Positions 48,850 through 60,054 of a stretch of DNA of 64,000 nucleotides are shown here, in pieces (the stretch's first letter is position 1; each line of letters opens with the position of its first letter). The translations under genes were made by a program, and so were the position numbers. The notes under the pieces are model-generated. The model was not told where the DNA came from. It searched no databases and worked only from the letters and a program-made list of their open reading frames with translations. The DNA lies in the NCBI RefSeq assembly GCF_902806685.2, contig NC_048541.1, positions 6,445,465 through 6,509,464 of the forward strand, in the 5' to 3' direction. Source of the stretch: Maniola hyperantus. Taxonomy: Eukaryota; Arthropoda; Insecta; Lepidoptera; Nymphalidae.

Positions 48850-50290
48850 TGGGCACAATCTACACAGACTTCTCGAAAGCATTCAACATAGTCAATCACA
48901 AATTGCTGGGGGCAAAACTTTCTTCATTTGGTTGGCTCTTATCATAGCTCTCTTCATATTTAGTTAATAGATGCTCCTACGCAGCAAATAAGGGCCATTT
49001 GTCTCGTTTCATTTTGTGCCTTATCTGGCGTCCCTCAGGGATCCATCCTAGGACCACTTTAATTTCATATTTTTATCAACCAGTTGTAAACTAGAATCTA
49101 AATTTTTAACTTACGCGGACAACCAGAAACTCACAAAAGAGATTTCAAAAGAAGACGACCCTCACTCTCTACAGGAAGATATTGATATAGATAGGAGCCA
49201 ATTAAATGGCATGGACCTAAATCCCACTAAATGTTCTTATATTTGTTTTACACGTAAACTCAGTGTAATAGAAGGCAAATATGAATTAACTGTCCTTTAC
49301 AGAAATTGGAATCTGTCCGTGACCTGAGGATAACATTTGACACAGAACTACGTTTTATCGTTCACATCGAAAATATCTGCCGATCGGCGCGTCAAAATGC
49401 TTGGCTTCTTATTTGGAAATGCAAAACCGCTTAAAAACCTTAAAACTAAAAACACATCATTCGTCACACTAGTACAAAGTAAACTGGAGTATGGCACTGT
49501 GATTTGAAACCCTAGTTACCAGATACACAAAGATCGTTTGGAAAGTATCTAAAGACGATTTACACAATTTTACGCCATTGGACATAACAAAAGATCACCG
49601 TATGTTTTTCGTCTTAAAATTTTCAATTTAAACTCACTGTCTGATAGACGCAAAATGCATGATATGGTATTCTTACACAAACTCGTAGACGGTGCCATGG
49701 ATAACTCGGATACATGGATATTTGGCTCAACTAAACAGCCAAATATCCTTCAAGATCCCCTCTCGTATGCCGCTTTATCCTACTCCACTTTTTGTTCACC
49801 GAATCTACAGAAGAAATCTCGGTCATCATTGCCTCATACCTAGGTTACGCAGACTATACAAGAAATTCACAGTTAGGAATATTTTTCCACTGATTTGTTC
49901 TGTAATAAATTTGAAAAAGTTAAAATAAATGTCAAATCACTTGACTCTCAAATGAGAGATGCAAGTACTAGCAGTTTATGGTTGTATGTGTTGTGTGTTG
50001 TATGTTTTTTTCGTTTTTGTTTTTTGTTGTTTGTTTTCTTACCCTTAATATTTTTGTTTTTCTTACCTTTGCGTTTCTTACATAATATGTTGTTAATTCT
50101 AAGTTCTGTCGTACGACTTATCCGTCTAAATTCGCACGGTGTAGCCGCCTATAATTGGAATTGTAAGTATAATAAGTTGGCACCTAGGATTTGAATACCT
50201 AATGTATTTTTTTTTTGTATAATTCTGTTGGTGTAAAGTAAAATAAAACAACATTAAAATTAAACTAAAATAAATTAAACTATATTAAAC
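48850..50290 (+). pseudogene. Dead non-LTR retrotransposon reverse transcriptase, jockey/I-like
   Basis: Plus-strand frames contain IYTDFSKAFNIVNHKLL (RT motif A region), SGVPQGS near 49031 (motif B region), TYADNQKL at 49108-49131 (motif C, where the second catalytic Asp is Asn), a DLNPTKC block, ICRSARQN and QIHKDRLES downstream, and RRLYKKFT near the C-terminus. Frames change repeatedly and internal stops occur. AT-rich sequence at 50215-50290 could be the 3' tail. The N-terminal endonuclease part is absent. Confidence 0.8.
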
Positions 50291-50779
50291 TAACTACACT
50301 TACGTATAAACCTTTCATCAATAGATAGAGTAGGTAATTCTATTGAATGAATGAACTCTATCTGCTGATGAATTGAAATCTATTGCGTAGTTTACAAGAT
50401 CAGCGTACAGAGGGACAGAATATGGCCGGAAGCTACTCTGTTTTATACTAGATATGTAGAGATGTGTTGCGGACAAAGTGGCGGGCATTAACTAGCAATA
50501 ACTAAGAATCTCCATGAAGACGTTGAGTCGTCAATTCAAGCACGAGCGTATAACGCGGAATGTTTCACCTGCAACACTCACGTACTGTAATAACATTTAC
50601 ACAGGGGAAATTCGAACGTCGAACTATTTGCGCGTTTGGCCCAATATGAAATTTCTTTGTGATCTTCTCTACAAACTATAAATATTCTATGAACGAAGTG
50701 ACAAAGACGAAAAAAATATATTTACGCGCTCGTTAAATATTAAAACCCAGTATCGAGTGTTTTTATTGCTTTTACTCGT

Positions 50780-50944
50780 ATAGTACGCGAGAGGTTGAGA
50801 TGGCATTTAGGGTATTAGGCGGGGGAACGCCCCACACACCCGCACTTCACCTGCCCTCGCCCGCACTGGGTCAACGCGGAGGCAGTGCGGGTGTGCGGGG
50901 GGTTCCCATCCCGATTGCCGTACATCGATCTGTTGCGTACTATA
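50780..50944. mobile_element. GC-rich palindromic MITE
   Basis: TAGTACGCGAGAGGTTGAGA at the left, CATCCCGATTGCC...GTTGCGTACTA at the right, GC-rich middle with CCCCACACACCCGCAC and GTGCGGGTGTGCGGGG as an inner inverted pair. Confidence 0.85.
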
Positions 50945-51219
50945 TATGCGAAGATCTACGTGAATTTTCTGTTACTGGAGCTCGTAGGTACAAGATAACT
51001 ACGCTGTGAAACTGAATGGCACTCTCCAATGTCCATTTTTGTTCAACTGCATAATTACTTCGAATGAACACCTACCGTGAACCCATATGCACGTTGTTCA
51101 TGTCATATTTTATAACCATATCGGAAAACTGAGGAATCTTGCTATTAAAAAACTCTCTTGCACATACATATGTTGTACTTACTCGTATGTCATACTTTTG
51201 TTAGAAGTACTTAGCACGG

Positions 51220-51405
51220 CTTACGACCACGCGAGCCAAGTGCGGAATGGCAGACTTCAAACATTACAAGCAGGTTTCTTCGCAATGTTTCCTTCCAAAC
51301 TTTCCCTGGATTATGGACTGGTGGACTGTGGCATAAACCTTTTTCATTCTGAGAAGAAATCCATTCGTAGTAGTGGACCGACGTGGATTGACGATGATAA
51401 TGTCT
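51220..51405. mobile_element. SINE tails in opposite orientation, mosaic
   Basis: The left part (GCGGAATGGCAGACTTC) matches the second SINE family reversed, while the right part (GACTGTGGCATAAACC... GTAGTAGTGGACC) matches its tail in the forward direction. Two truncated copies, or one inverted fragment, lie side by side. Confidence 0.55.
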
Positions 51406-51584
51406 TGCTTATCAAGTCATGATGTCAAGTGTGTAAATACTTGCTGACATTGATTTGTACCTAAGTTCAAAACCTAGTGTTTACATAGATAGATAAGTAA
51501 ACATATTAGATGTAAAATGTTTTCAAAATAGAATGATATTAAACTCCGATAAACTTTGCTCGTCGTGACGCATCATAATCAGTA

Positions 51585-51848
51585 CCCTTATTATAAATGC
51601 GAAAGTGTGTTTGTTTGTAGGTTTGTTGGTTTATTGGTTTGTTGGTTTGTTGGTTAGTTGGTTTGTTGGTTTGTCCTTCAATCACGTCGCAACGGTGAAA
51701 CGGATTGACGTTAATTTTTTGCATAGGTATAGATAAAGACCTGGAGAGTGACACGGGCTACTTTTTATCCCGGAAAATCAAAGAGTTCCCATAGGATTTA
51801 AAAAAAAATCTAATTACATGCGGACGAAGTCGCGGGCATCAGCAAGTG
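51585..51848 (+). mobile_element. Helitron-like element with GTTTGTTG array
   Basis: ACCCTTATTATAAATGCGAA head, about ten diverged TTGGTTTG units (51610-51675), TCAATCACGTCGCAACGGTG, then GCGGACGAAGTCGCGGGCAT and CAGCAAGT. Confidence 0.75.
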
Positions 51849-53894
51849 ATAATAATATGATCGGTGAATAACTATACTTAGTATCGCCTTAGCGCATTAC
51901 GTTCAAAACTCGATCAGCCCAAACAGATGCGCTTCGAGTACCTATACCTACAATAATAATCTCCGCGCCCGAACTTCGTCATGGTCGTACTACTTTGAAC
52001 ACTTATTGAAACTGTTCTTAAGCGTTGTCCTTTTATGTAGGTACTCCATAAATGTTTGATAGGGCCATCTCGGGAAATCTCTGTCTCCATTCGCAGAGGG
52101 TCTGCAGTCAAATAAAACGAGATTCTCAAATATTATTCCTTGACATTTTCCCTGTTCCTTCGATGTGAACTTTTATTTTTATGCTCTTACGTATTCTTAT
52201 CAGAACAGGAACACACTCGAAAAGATTCAGTGACATACTGGTACAAATCTTTAGCCCAGAAATGGCCCATTTTATTAAGCAATTCTCTTAAAACAACCAT
52301 TTGCTGGTTGTCATGTTGGTTGTAATAATTTTATAGCGATAGGAATATATGTATAGGTATGAATTCTCATTTTAATGCAGAAGCTACAGCTATTGTTTAC
52401 AGGAAATATAGTTTGTACTGTACTCCCGTACTGAAGCAACTCGAGTGTGTTTGCTGTGTCCACTAGATCGTGGAGTCGGCGTGCGGCACAAATACGATTT
52501 ACGTCTCAGTTCACCCCCTTTAAATTGTCCAAAACGGAATGTAGCTTCAGTTAGGCGCTAATAACAATAAACAAAGTACAATAACGTATGACAATTTGCC
52601 GCAATGCCCAAATTGTGCAACAGCGAAATCGATGCTTCGGCTAACCGAGTTTATTATTGTGTTGAACGCTACACGCGGTTTGCGGTTTTTCCTCGTCAAA
52701 TATTTCGTTGTCGTTCACCTACAAGTAGATACCTCATATTAGTATGCCGTACCACAATAACCGAAGTCGAATCACAAAAGATTTCCGGAGCGCGACTTGC
52801 ACAAGGGATGAAAGCCAACATTGTGTAATCAGAAGGGTCGTAATCTCACCCCACCCCCGCCACTGTGTCGAACACGGCTTCATCAACAAGGGCCCTTTCT
52901 AGTCACTGTGAGACATTCATTCCTCAAAGCTTATTTCATTCCAGATTCCCGTGACCTTCGTTACGCTTTTAACAGCTTGATAAAGCCTATTGAACCAATA
53001 TCAGCCGCTTTAGTCAGGCTTTAAGCAATGCGAAAATGTGAAAATTGCGGCGATTAAATAAATGTGCAATGTGCTAGTAGCAAAGAGTGATCTCTTTAAA
53101 ATGTAAGTTTCCAGGATGCAAACGACTGACAGCTGCTGATGATGCAGATGATACTGAGAACGAAATGGCAGGGTAGATCTCCTTTGTTAAGATAGGGCAT
53201 ATTATATTCTTGAAACCTTTGAAGTAGGTAGGTATATGGTACAAAAACACGAAAAAAAACACAGAAACTGCTTGCATAGACGTCAGAAGTCTTGAAGTTA
53301 CCAGCGCCCATTCACTGCACTGCGCACTCAACAGCCCTGCAATAGAACAGTTTCACGTTTGAATTTCTCAAACAAACGTTATTACTCCTCGAATGGCACG
53401 ACGTTCCGGTAAAACAATTCACAATAGAAGCAACTTCAATGTCAAAGGAAAGAAGATTGGCACATTTTGATTCAGAACTTAAACCATTGTGGCTACGTAG
53501 AAAAGACAAGCGGGTTTTAACACAAAAACTACCTACCAACCCTAATAAGTCTCAGGCTGCAACACACTCGTACTTATATACCTAATCGTTGGAACCTCGA
53601 CTCAAAAGTATTAAATACGTTTGGGTGTATTGAGTGCTGATCCGCAGATCATTTAGAACAGCTGTACTTTTTAAATTTTAAACAATTTTTGTTGAAAAAT
53701 CAGTCAAACACCTGATTGCCACATTGTTTAAAAATATACATTATAATAAGTAACAAATAAATATGTAAACAAGAGTTCACAGCCTATATAATCTCATCGA
53801 CGAGCTAAATTGCCACCAGCAACCTATTAAGATAAATGTAACTAATTTTTAAGAATAATGTCTCATCAAATTCAAAATCCCTTGTAGGTTTGAA
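51849..53894. other. Intergenic stretch with mixed-composition patches
   Basis: 52600-53030 is open in overlapping frames with balanced composition but no domain that I recognise. 53090-53540 likewise on the minus strand. Listed as unexplained. Confidence 0.35.
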
Positions 53895-54000
53895 CTGCCA
53901 TACCCCTTCCAGATTAGCTCGCTTACATCGTAGACTGCATCGTCAATTACCACCAGGTGAGATTGCAGTCAAGGGCTAATATGTATCTGAATAATAAAAA
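53895..54000 (+). mobile_element. Truncated SINE, 3' half
   Basis: Shares the CCATACCCCTTCCAG and TTACCACCAGGTG body of the SINE near 46.2 kb and ends in an A-rich tail. The tRNA-like head is missing, as in 5'-truncated insertions. Confidence 0.75.
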
Positions 54001-54584
54001 AGTAGACACCTAACTTGTGACTCTACTTATGATAAGTCAAGACTCTACCACCGTCAAATTTTGCTAGGAAGAGTTAACAAGAAAAATAAAAATTAATAGA
54101 TATATCTATTGCTCAAAATAAACTTATCACTTAAAAATCCTTTACAATATGCATTTTCTAGCGATTTATTTTAGCCAAACTAAGAAGGATAAGAGCCGCG
54201 AGTCTGTCGCAAGGTTCTGAAACCTTAATTAATGCCGGAGGCCAAATGCAACATAAATGATTACTTCGCTAGTTAACTCCTTTAAAATAACGCTTTCATC
54301 GTTTATCCGCCGGCTATTACATTGTTAAATTGAACTTTCTATTGAATAAAATTTTATTTCTTTTTATATTATATGTGTATATGTATACCTGTAGCCAGCA
54401 TGTACAACAACCGATAGGTAAGATACTTATACATAATTCCATAAGGAATCCCCTTTGTATTGCCCGTCACATACTTTTCTCTTAGCAGCCTCATACCTAT
54501 GAGGCGCACCACAAGTTTGCGCACTTACTCGTGCAGTCATTGCTAGAGAAGAAAATGTTCGCATATTTTTCAAATGTATCTTCT

Positions 54585-54790
54585 ATGTATGTAAAAGGAC
54601 AAGCTGACTGACTGACTGACTGATCTATCAACGCACAGCTCAAACTACTGGACGGATGGGACTGACATTTGGCATACAGCTATTATGACCATCCGCTAAG
54701 AAAGGATTTTTGAAAATGCAACCCCTAAGGCGTAAAATAGAAGTTTGAAATTTGTGTTGTCCACGCGGATGAAGTCGCACGATTAAGCTA
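54585..54790 (+). mobile_element. Helitron-like element, GACTGACT-headed type
   Basis: ATGTAAAAGGACAAGCTGAC head, four GACT units, TCAACGCACAGCTCAAACTA and a weakened end CGCGGATGAAGTCGCACGAT then TAAGCTAA. Confidence 0.65.
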
Positions 54791-56859
54791 ATTTTTCTTA
54801 TAAAGACTGAAATTGTAACCTAATTGTAATTAAATAAAAAATATTTCAAGTGACCTTTAATTTTATGGCTAGCAACCTACTGTGCTAGCAACGTAAATAT
54901 TATTTATTGAAAAACTTAGGTGTTCTACATTCCGTTTCATTAAAAATAGTCTGCATCAAATTATTTATTTCTCTAGCCCTAGGTAACCCTACTACCTACC
55001 ATAGCCTATCGGCCACTTGCCATTGAAAACTCTACTCGGTACCTAGATGTTCTGAAAATAAACACTGATATTACACAGGTTACTATTGCAGTTTAAACAT
55101 AGCCATAGTCAATTAAAGTTTTTTTAATAATATTCCACGCTAGGTCTCTGTAGGCTACGCGGTTTTATAATCTAATAAGATTATATTTAGTACCTTATTA
55201 AAAAGAAAATACCGACTTCCTTATTAAAATATGGGAAGAATTATTAAAACATGGCTACCTGTTTGGACATCTTTATAGAAAAACAAATCAACCTGTAAGG
55301 AGTTAGTTACCTACCTACGAGAACGAATGGCTACGCGTCCCGGCTTCATCATGAGACCGTTTTCATGCGACCATGATACATATCATTGCATTGTCTTCGA
55401 CGTTACATACTATGACGTGTTCTAAATTTCAGCACAATCTGTTAGAAAAAACTGGTCTGAAATTCAATTGTGAGATTCGACCATACCTAAGTAACACGGC
55501 AAGTTAAATAAAAGCTTGTAAAATAACTTTAATACTCATCAGCAACTAATGGTTATTAGGCTTATGCCCAACTAATTCCAAAACCTTCCGAGTGCTTCCA
55601 AGGAGAAGAGATTGTTGCGTACCTAAATGATTTTTTTTTCAAAGCTTCATCTCAGTACCTACTTGGAATCTAGACCTAGCCTAGTAGCCTTATTTTATTT
55701 TAAATAGCGTAGTATTCAATATCACGGCGTTTGAGCGATATTTCGTCCGCAGGCACGTACCTAGCTAATGCGAAAGGGGGCTCATTACATTGTGTTGACA
55801 CCGACAAATGCCCTTTTACATATTCTCACAGAGATCCCGAAGATTGAGCCATGAAATTGAAAACGATCCCTTTGAAGAAATTTATTCCAGTCACGAACTG
55901 GCACTCCAATGACGAAAACATTTGCTCGTTTATTTTTATGAAATTATTAAAGTTTCAGACCACCTACTAATTTATTATACTCTATCTAATATTAAAATTA
56001 ATATCAAAGAGGAGAAAAATAATAATTTCTAAGTAAAGTTCATACTTTAAAAAATCTGTTTGTTCAGTTCAGTCTATAGGTATATTTACATACAGATTTA
56101 CAATGCGGCGCTTACAACAACTTTTGCACTTTTTCACACTGGCACGCCAACCACACGTTCTCTATTACCCGAAACTCGCGCTTTCCATTATCTCTGCGAC
56201 CAAATTTGCTTTAAAATTTCTCACCACTTTTTAAATTTAAAAAACGTACGCACTGAACGAAATGGTGCCCTTTTTTTCAGAGACAAAAGTTTATTCATTT
56301 TCCAGTTCAAATTGCACAGGATAACTTTCATTTCCCCTTTCCGTTTAATATCATAACTGACGTAATGACCTTATCGTATAAAGAAGCACAAAAATATCGC
56401 GAACGCAATTCGTCATGTCATTATGCAAGGAAAGGGCGAACTTTATGACTATAATAACGTGAGATGTCTGACTCGGTGTGCCTCATGAATGGTGAAACGT
56501 TCTTTATTGTACCATGTTTTATGTGAACGATTAACCTTTTAATAGTAGCTGGCCGTGGAAAATGAAAACCCTATTGAAAATAAATTTGTTGCCCGGAATT
56601 GCATGAGCTTAATGTACGAGTATGGAAGATCTTTTGTTGCAACCTACTCATAGTAGCCAATCGAATGACGAAATTTAAAAAATAACAAACTGGAAGTAAT
56701 ATACAAGTCAATGCAAACTCCTTGAAATGTCGTAGGCCGTGGACGGTGGGTACCTATCTACATGTCCTCGATCAACTCTTCAATCGCGTGACATCGTAGG
56801 AACACTCTTCTTTCAGGAGTCTACTTGGGTATCTATCTACTCAAAAACTGAAAACGCTT
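54791..56859. other. Intergenic stretch, mostly AT-rich
   Basis: Apart from the repeat copy at 55.4 kb nothing is recognised; 56060-56356 is open on the plus strand without family features. Confidence 0.35.
55365..55480 (+). repeat. Unclassified repeat, second copy
   Basis: ATATCATTGCATTG, GTTCTAAATTTCAGCACAAT and GAAATTCAATTGTGAGATTC match the copy in sarcoglycan intron 3. Confidence 0.55.
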
Positions 56860-57050
56860 GACCAAAAACGGCCCATAACGTGTTGTGGTTTCCTTAAAAC
56901 ATCCACATCACGAAATTCGTAGGCATTTATAAAAACGCCCATGCTACGTTGTGGCAAACACAGAACGACCACATAACGGAATTCGTGTCGTAGCGTAGCT
57001 CCCGTGATATTGGACCACAACGTGTTGTGGCCACGAAGAACAGTTCGCGA
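56860..57050 (-). repeat. Degenerate array with CAACGTGTTGTGG palindromes
   Basis: CATAACGTGTTGTGG (56875), CATGCTACGTTGTGG (56940) and CACAACGTGTTGTGG (57016) recur at about 65-75 bp, with CACATCACGAAATTCGTAGG and CACATAACGGAATTCGTGTC between them. An 80-residue minus-strand frame covers it and mirrors the repeats, so it is more likely an array than a gene. Confidence 0.6.
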
Positions 57051-57567
57051 CGCGTTCTGAGCCGTAGTTGATGCAGTGGACACGGCAGATTTTTATAAAG
57101 GCTACTGCTTTAAATAAGCTGTGAAGACTCGCTTCGTCGTCCCTTCATTCAGCTTCACCGAAACTTGTCTCTCCTCTACTGTCGTTTTCTACGTGAAAAA
57201 CTGAACTACAAAAGTCAGAAACACCTGATAGAACTATCAACTACCTGTAGTACTTACCTATTTAATTTGTGTGCCTTTCCTTATTCCTATTTCTATATTC
57301 CTACCTACCACAAATTTATTTTGTACAATATAGAGAAAGAACTTAATTGGTTTTTCAATGAATAGGTAAAGACTGCTTGTTCATGATGGTCTTGTCAAAT
57401 CATGCGCCTAATGAACAGTTGTTTCTTGGGGCACTGTTTTTCAATTTAGTACCTGCCTACTGAAGAACTATTTTCCGCTACAAAGCTGAAACGCAGCTTC
57501 GTAAACCAAATGCGTAAACTTAGGTAGTACCTATAAACTGTCTTTATGAGGTTTGGTATATTCTATC

Positions 57568-57783
57568 TACTAATATTATAAATACGAAAGTGTGCTTGTT
57601 TGTCTTTCCTTCCTTCACGCCATAACTGAGCAACCAATCTACTTGATTTTTGGCACAGAGATAGTTGAAAGGACGGAAAGTAACATAAGCTACTTTTTAT
57701 CCCGGAAAATCAAAAAGTTCCCAAGGGATTTTTGATTTTTATAAAACTAAATCCACGCGGACGAAGTCACGGGCATCAGCTAA
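57568..57783 (+). mobile_element. Helitron-like element
   Basis: TACTAATATTATAAATACGA head, CTTCACGCCATAACTGAGCA, CTACTTTTTATCCCGGAAAA and CGCGGACGAAGTCACGGGCA then TCAGCTAA. Confidence 0.75.
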
Positions 57784-57883
57784 TTATCTATATTTAGTGG
57801 TTGTGTTAATGTTATAAATTCGATGTATTCTCAATATCTATATCTATAGGTAGATAGGTAGGTAATCTCGTATTATATAAGAT

Positions 57884-58046
57884 ATAGTACGCGACAGATC
57901 GAGATGCCGATCGGGGAGGGAACGCCCCGCACACAATCACATCCCATGCGCTAACCCGGTGCGGCCGAGCGCGGGTGACGTGCGGCTGTGTGGGGCGTCC
58001 CTCCGCGTCATACGCCGATTGCCATCTCAACCTATCGCGTACTATA
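57884..58046. mobile_element. GC-rich palindromic MITE
   Basis: TAGTACGCGACAGATCGAGA at the left and GCCATCTCAACCTATCGCGT ACTA at the right; TA on both flanks. The minus-strand open frame over it is not a gene. Confidence 0.85.
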
Positions 58047-58472
58047 CCTTTCAAAGCGCACAAACGAAGCAAAAACGTGACTTCGAAGAAACGTAAAATA
58101 AGTTTTCATCTACGTGTTATTGTGGAAACACAATGACCGCAATCGCAACCTACATCTTCATTTTCCTTCAAGTATCTAGAGTTCGCACGGCACAGCCTTT
58201 AAAGATATATGTACCTACTGACTGTTTCACACAACTAAACTCTTCATATTATCTACTGACCGTTTCACTATCGTGAATATACATGTATTTGGCAAGTAAG
58301 TAATATTGTGCAATGCCTCGTGAGATGAAAATTTCATTAACGCTGGACATGTTCAATTATCGGTCAGTAGGTAGTATTGGATGGGGTTGACTGATACCGC
58401 ACTGGACTCTATTGATTGATAAATTGAGCTTGATAACTTGACATCAAGTGTAGTACCACAGTTTAACGGTGG

Positions 58473-58659
58473 TAATACGCGACAGGTCGAGATCGCGATC
58501 GGGGAGGGAACTCCCCGCACACTCACACAGCCCCCGCGCTAAACTGGCGCGGGCGAGCGCGGATGACGTGTGGGTGTATGGGGCGTCGTCGTCGTCGTCG
58601 TCGTCCCCCCGCCCCCCGCCCCATACCCCGATTGTCATCTCAACCTGTCGCGGACTATA
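58473..58659. mobile_element. GC-rich palindromic MITE with GTC array
   Basis: AATACGCGACAGGTCGAGAT at the left, ATCTCAACCTGTCGCGGACT at the right. A run of seven GTC triplets plus a C-rich stretch (58585-58622) expands the right arm. Confidence 0.85.
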
Positions 58660-59422
58660 GGTATTTTGCCTAGAATAATATGTTCTACAAAGGAATCAAT
58701 ATTTTATTATAACTTTTCATAAAGGATTGCCTATTGCAGTGTCCACGTATTCTTTTCATGAGAAGATCTTTGAAGGGAATTATGTAGCACTAGCAGTTTA
58801 TGCAAGACTCTCTCTCGCGAATTTCTCTGCGTGGGCTTAGATTTGTAATTCCACAAGAGATACCCATTAATTGCTATGGATTAGAAATAGCTAGCTATTT
58901 TTTATACTTGTCACTCAGGTAAGTAGGTGGTCGCGTCTCAGCACGCCAGCCACTAAAGCAGATATGCTACTAAGCCCGATTATACTCCTGAAGTTTCCCT
59001 TGTGTTCAAAGTGAATGTATTGGAGCGGAATGTTCTACGTCAGAGGTAAAAGCAAGTATTCATGTTTAATTTCGGCCCCGTATGAAGGCCCGTAAAAAAT
59101 CTTTTACCTGGACCCAAATTCCTTGGCAAGAATTGTTTCTTCAGACTTGGTTCAATTTTATAAAATAGGTACATTTACTGGTTACGTGGGTATACGTTAT
59201 AACATTTATATGTATAGCAAACCTAACGCTAAAAAATTATTTAATATTTTGCTTATGAAAATAATAATATAATTAGTCTAAAATAACAAACCATTAGGCA
59301 GTTAGGTACCTACCTACTTGTAACATTTTAAAAAGAAATCTATGAGGTGCATATTCATCCTATAATAATATTATCCATTTTTTATTATAATTTCTAATTT
59401 AACTAGTGAAATAGATTTTTTT

Positions 59423-59720
59423 AGGGTTCCGTACCCAAAAAGGAAAAAAGGTACCCTTATAGGATCACTTCGTTGTCTCTATGTCTGTCTATCCGTCTGT
59501 CGTGTCTATCAAGAAAACCTATAGGGTACTTCCCGTTAATCTAGAAACATGAAAATTGGCAGATAGGTAGGTCTTAAAGCACAAGTAAATTAATAAATCC
59601 GAAAACTGTGAATTTGTGGTTACATTACAAGAAAAAAAGTAAGAAAGTAGTTTCACGAACATTCAACGGCCAAGCTATACTTTTTATCAAGATGTAGGGT
59701 TTGTAGAGTCAGGGCTTAAG
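59423..59720 (+). mobile_element. GTGCGAGTC-family repeat, 5' part
   Basis: Contains AGGGTTCCGTACCCAAAAAG, CTTATAGGATCACTTCGTTG and the CATGAAAATTGGCAGATAGG core, then loses similarity near 59650; the 3' end is missing. Confidence 0.7.
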
Positions 59721-60054
59721 TATAAGTAGAGTTACCTGTTATTGACTGTTATAAATGTGGTACAGTCAAGAGCACATACTTTGGACTTGGGACAGGCCCC
59801 ATGGGCAGCACAAATCGAAGCTCAGCTAGGGGCTTGGCTCTACTAGAGAACTCATACGTTTTTGACAGTGAAAGCATTATGAACTTGTATAGCATTATGG
59901 TCTTGGCAACCAAATTAACATAATGTTTTTTTGGTGGGATCTATAATTGCCTTAAACTTTTCATCGACTTACAAAATAACATCAAATAGGTAGGTATAAA
60001 TAAATTGTTTCATACATATATATTGTGTATTTGTGTAGATAGATATTGTGTATT

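Noticed and set aside
50800..51009. Open frame rich in Pro and Gly
   Set aside because: It covers a GC-rich palindromic MITE; similar frames appear over the other copies.
56841..57083. 80-residue minus-strand open frame
   Set aside because: Its protein repeats internally in step with a DNA repeat, so it is best seen as an array.
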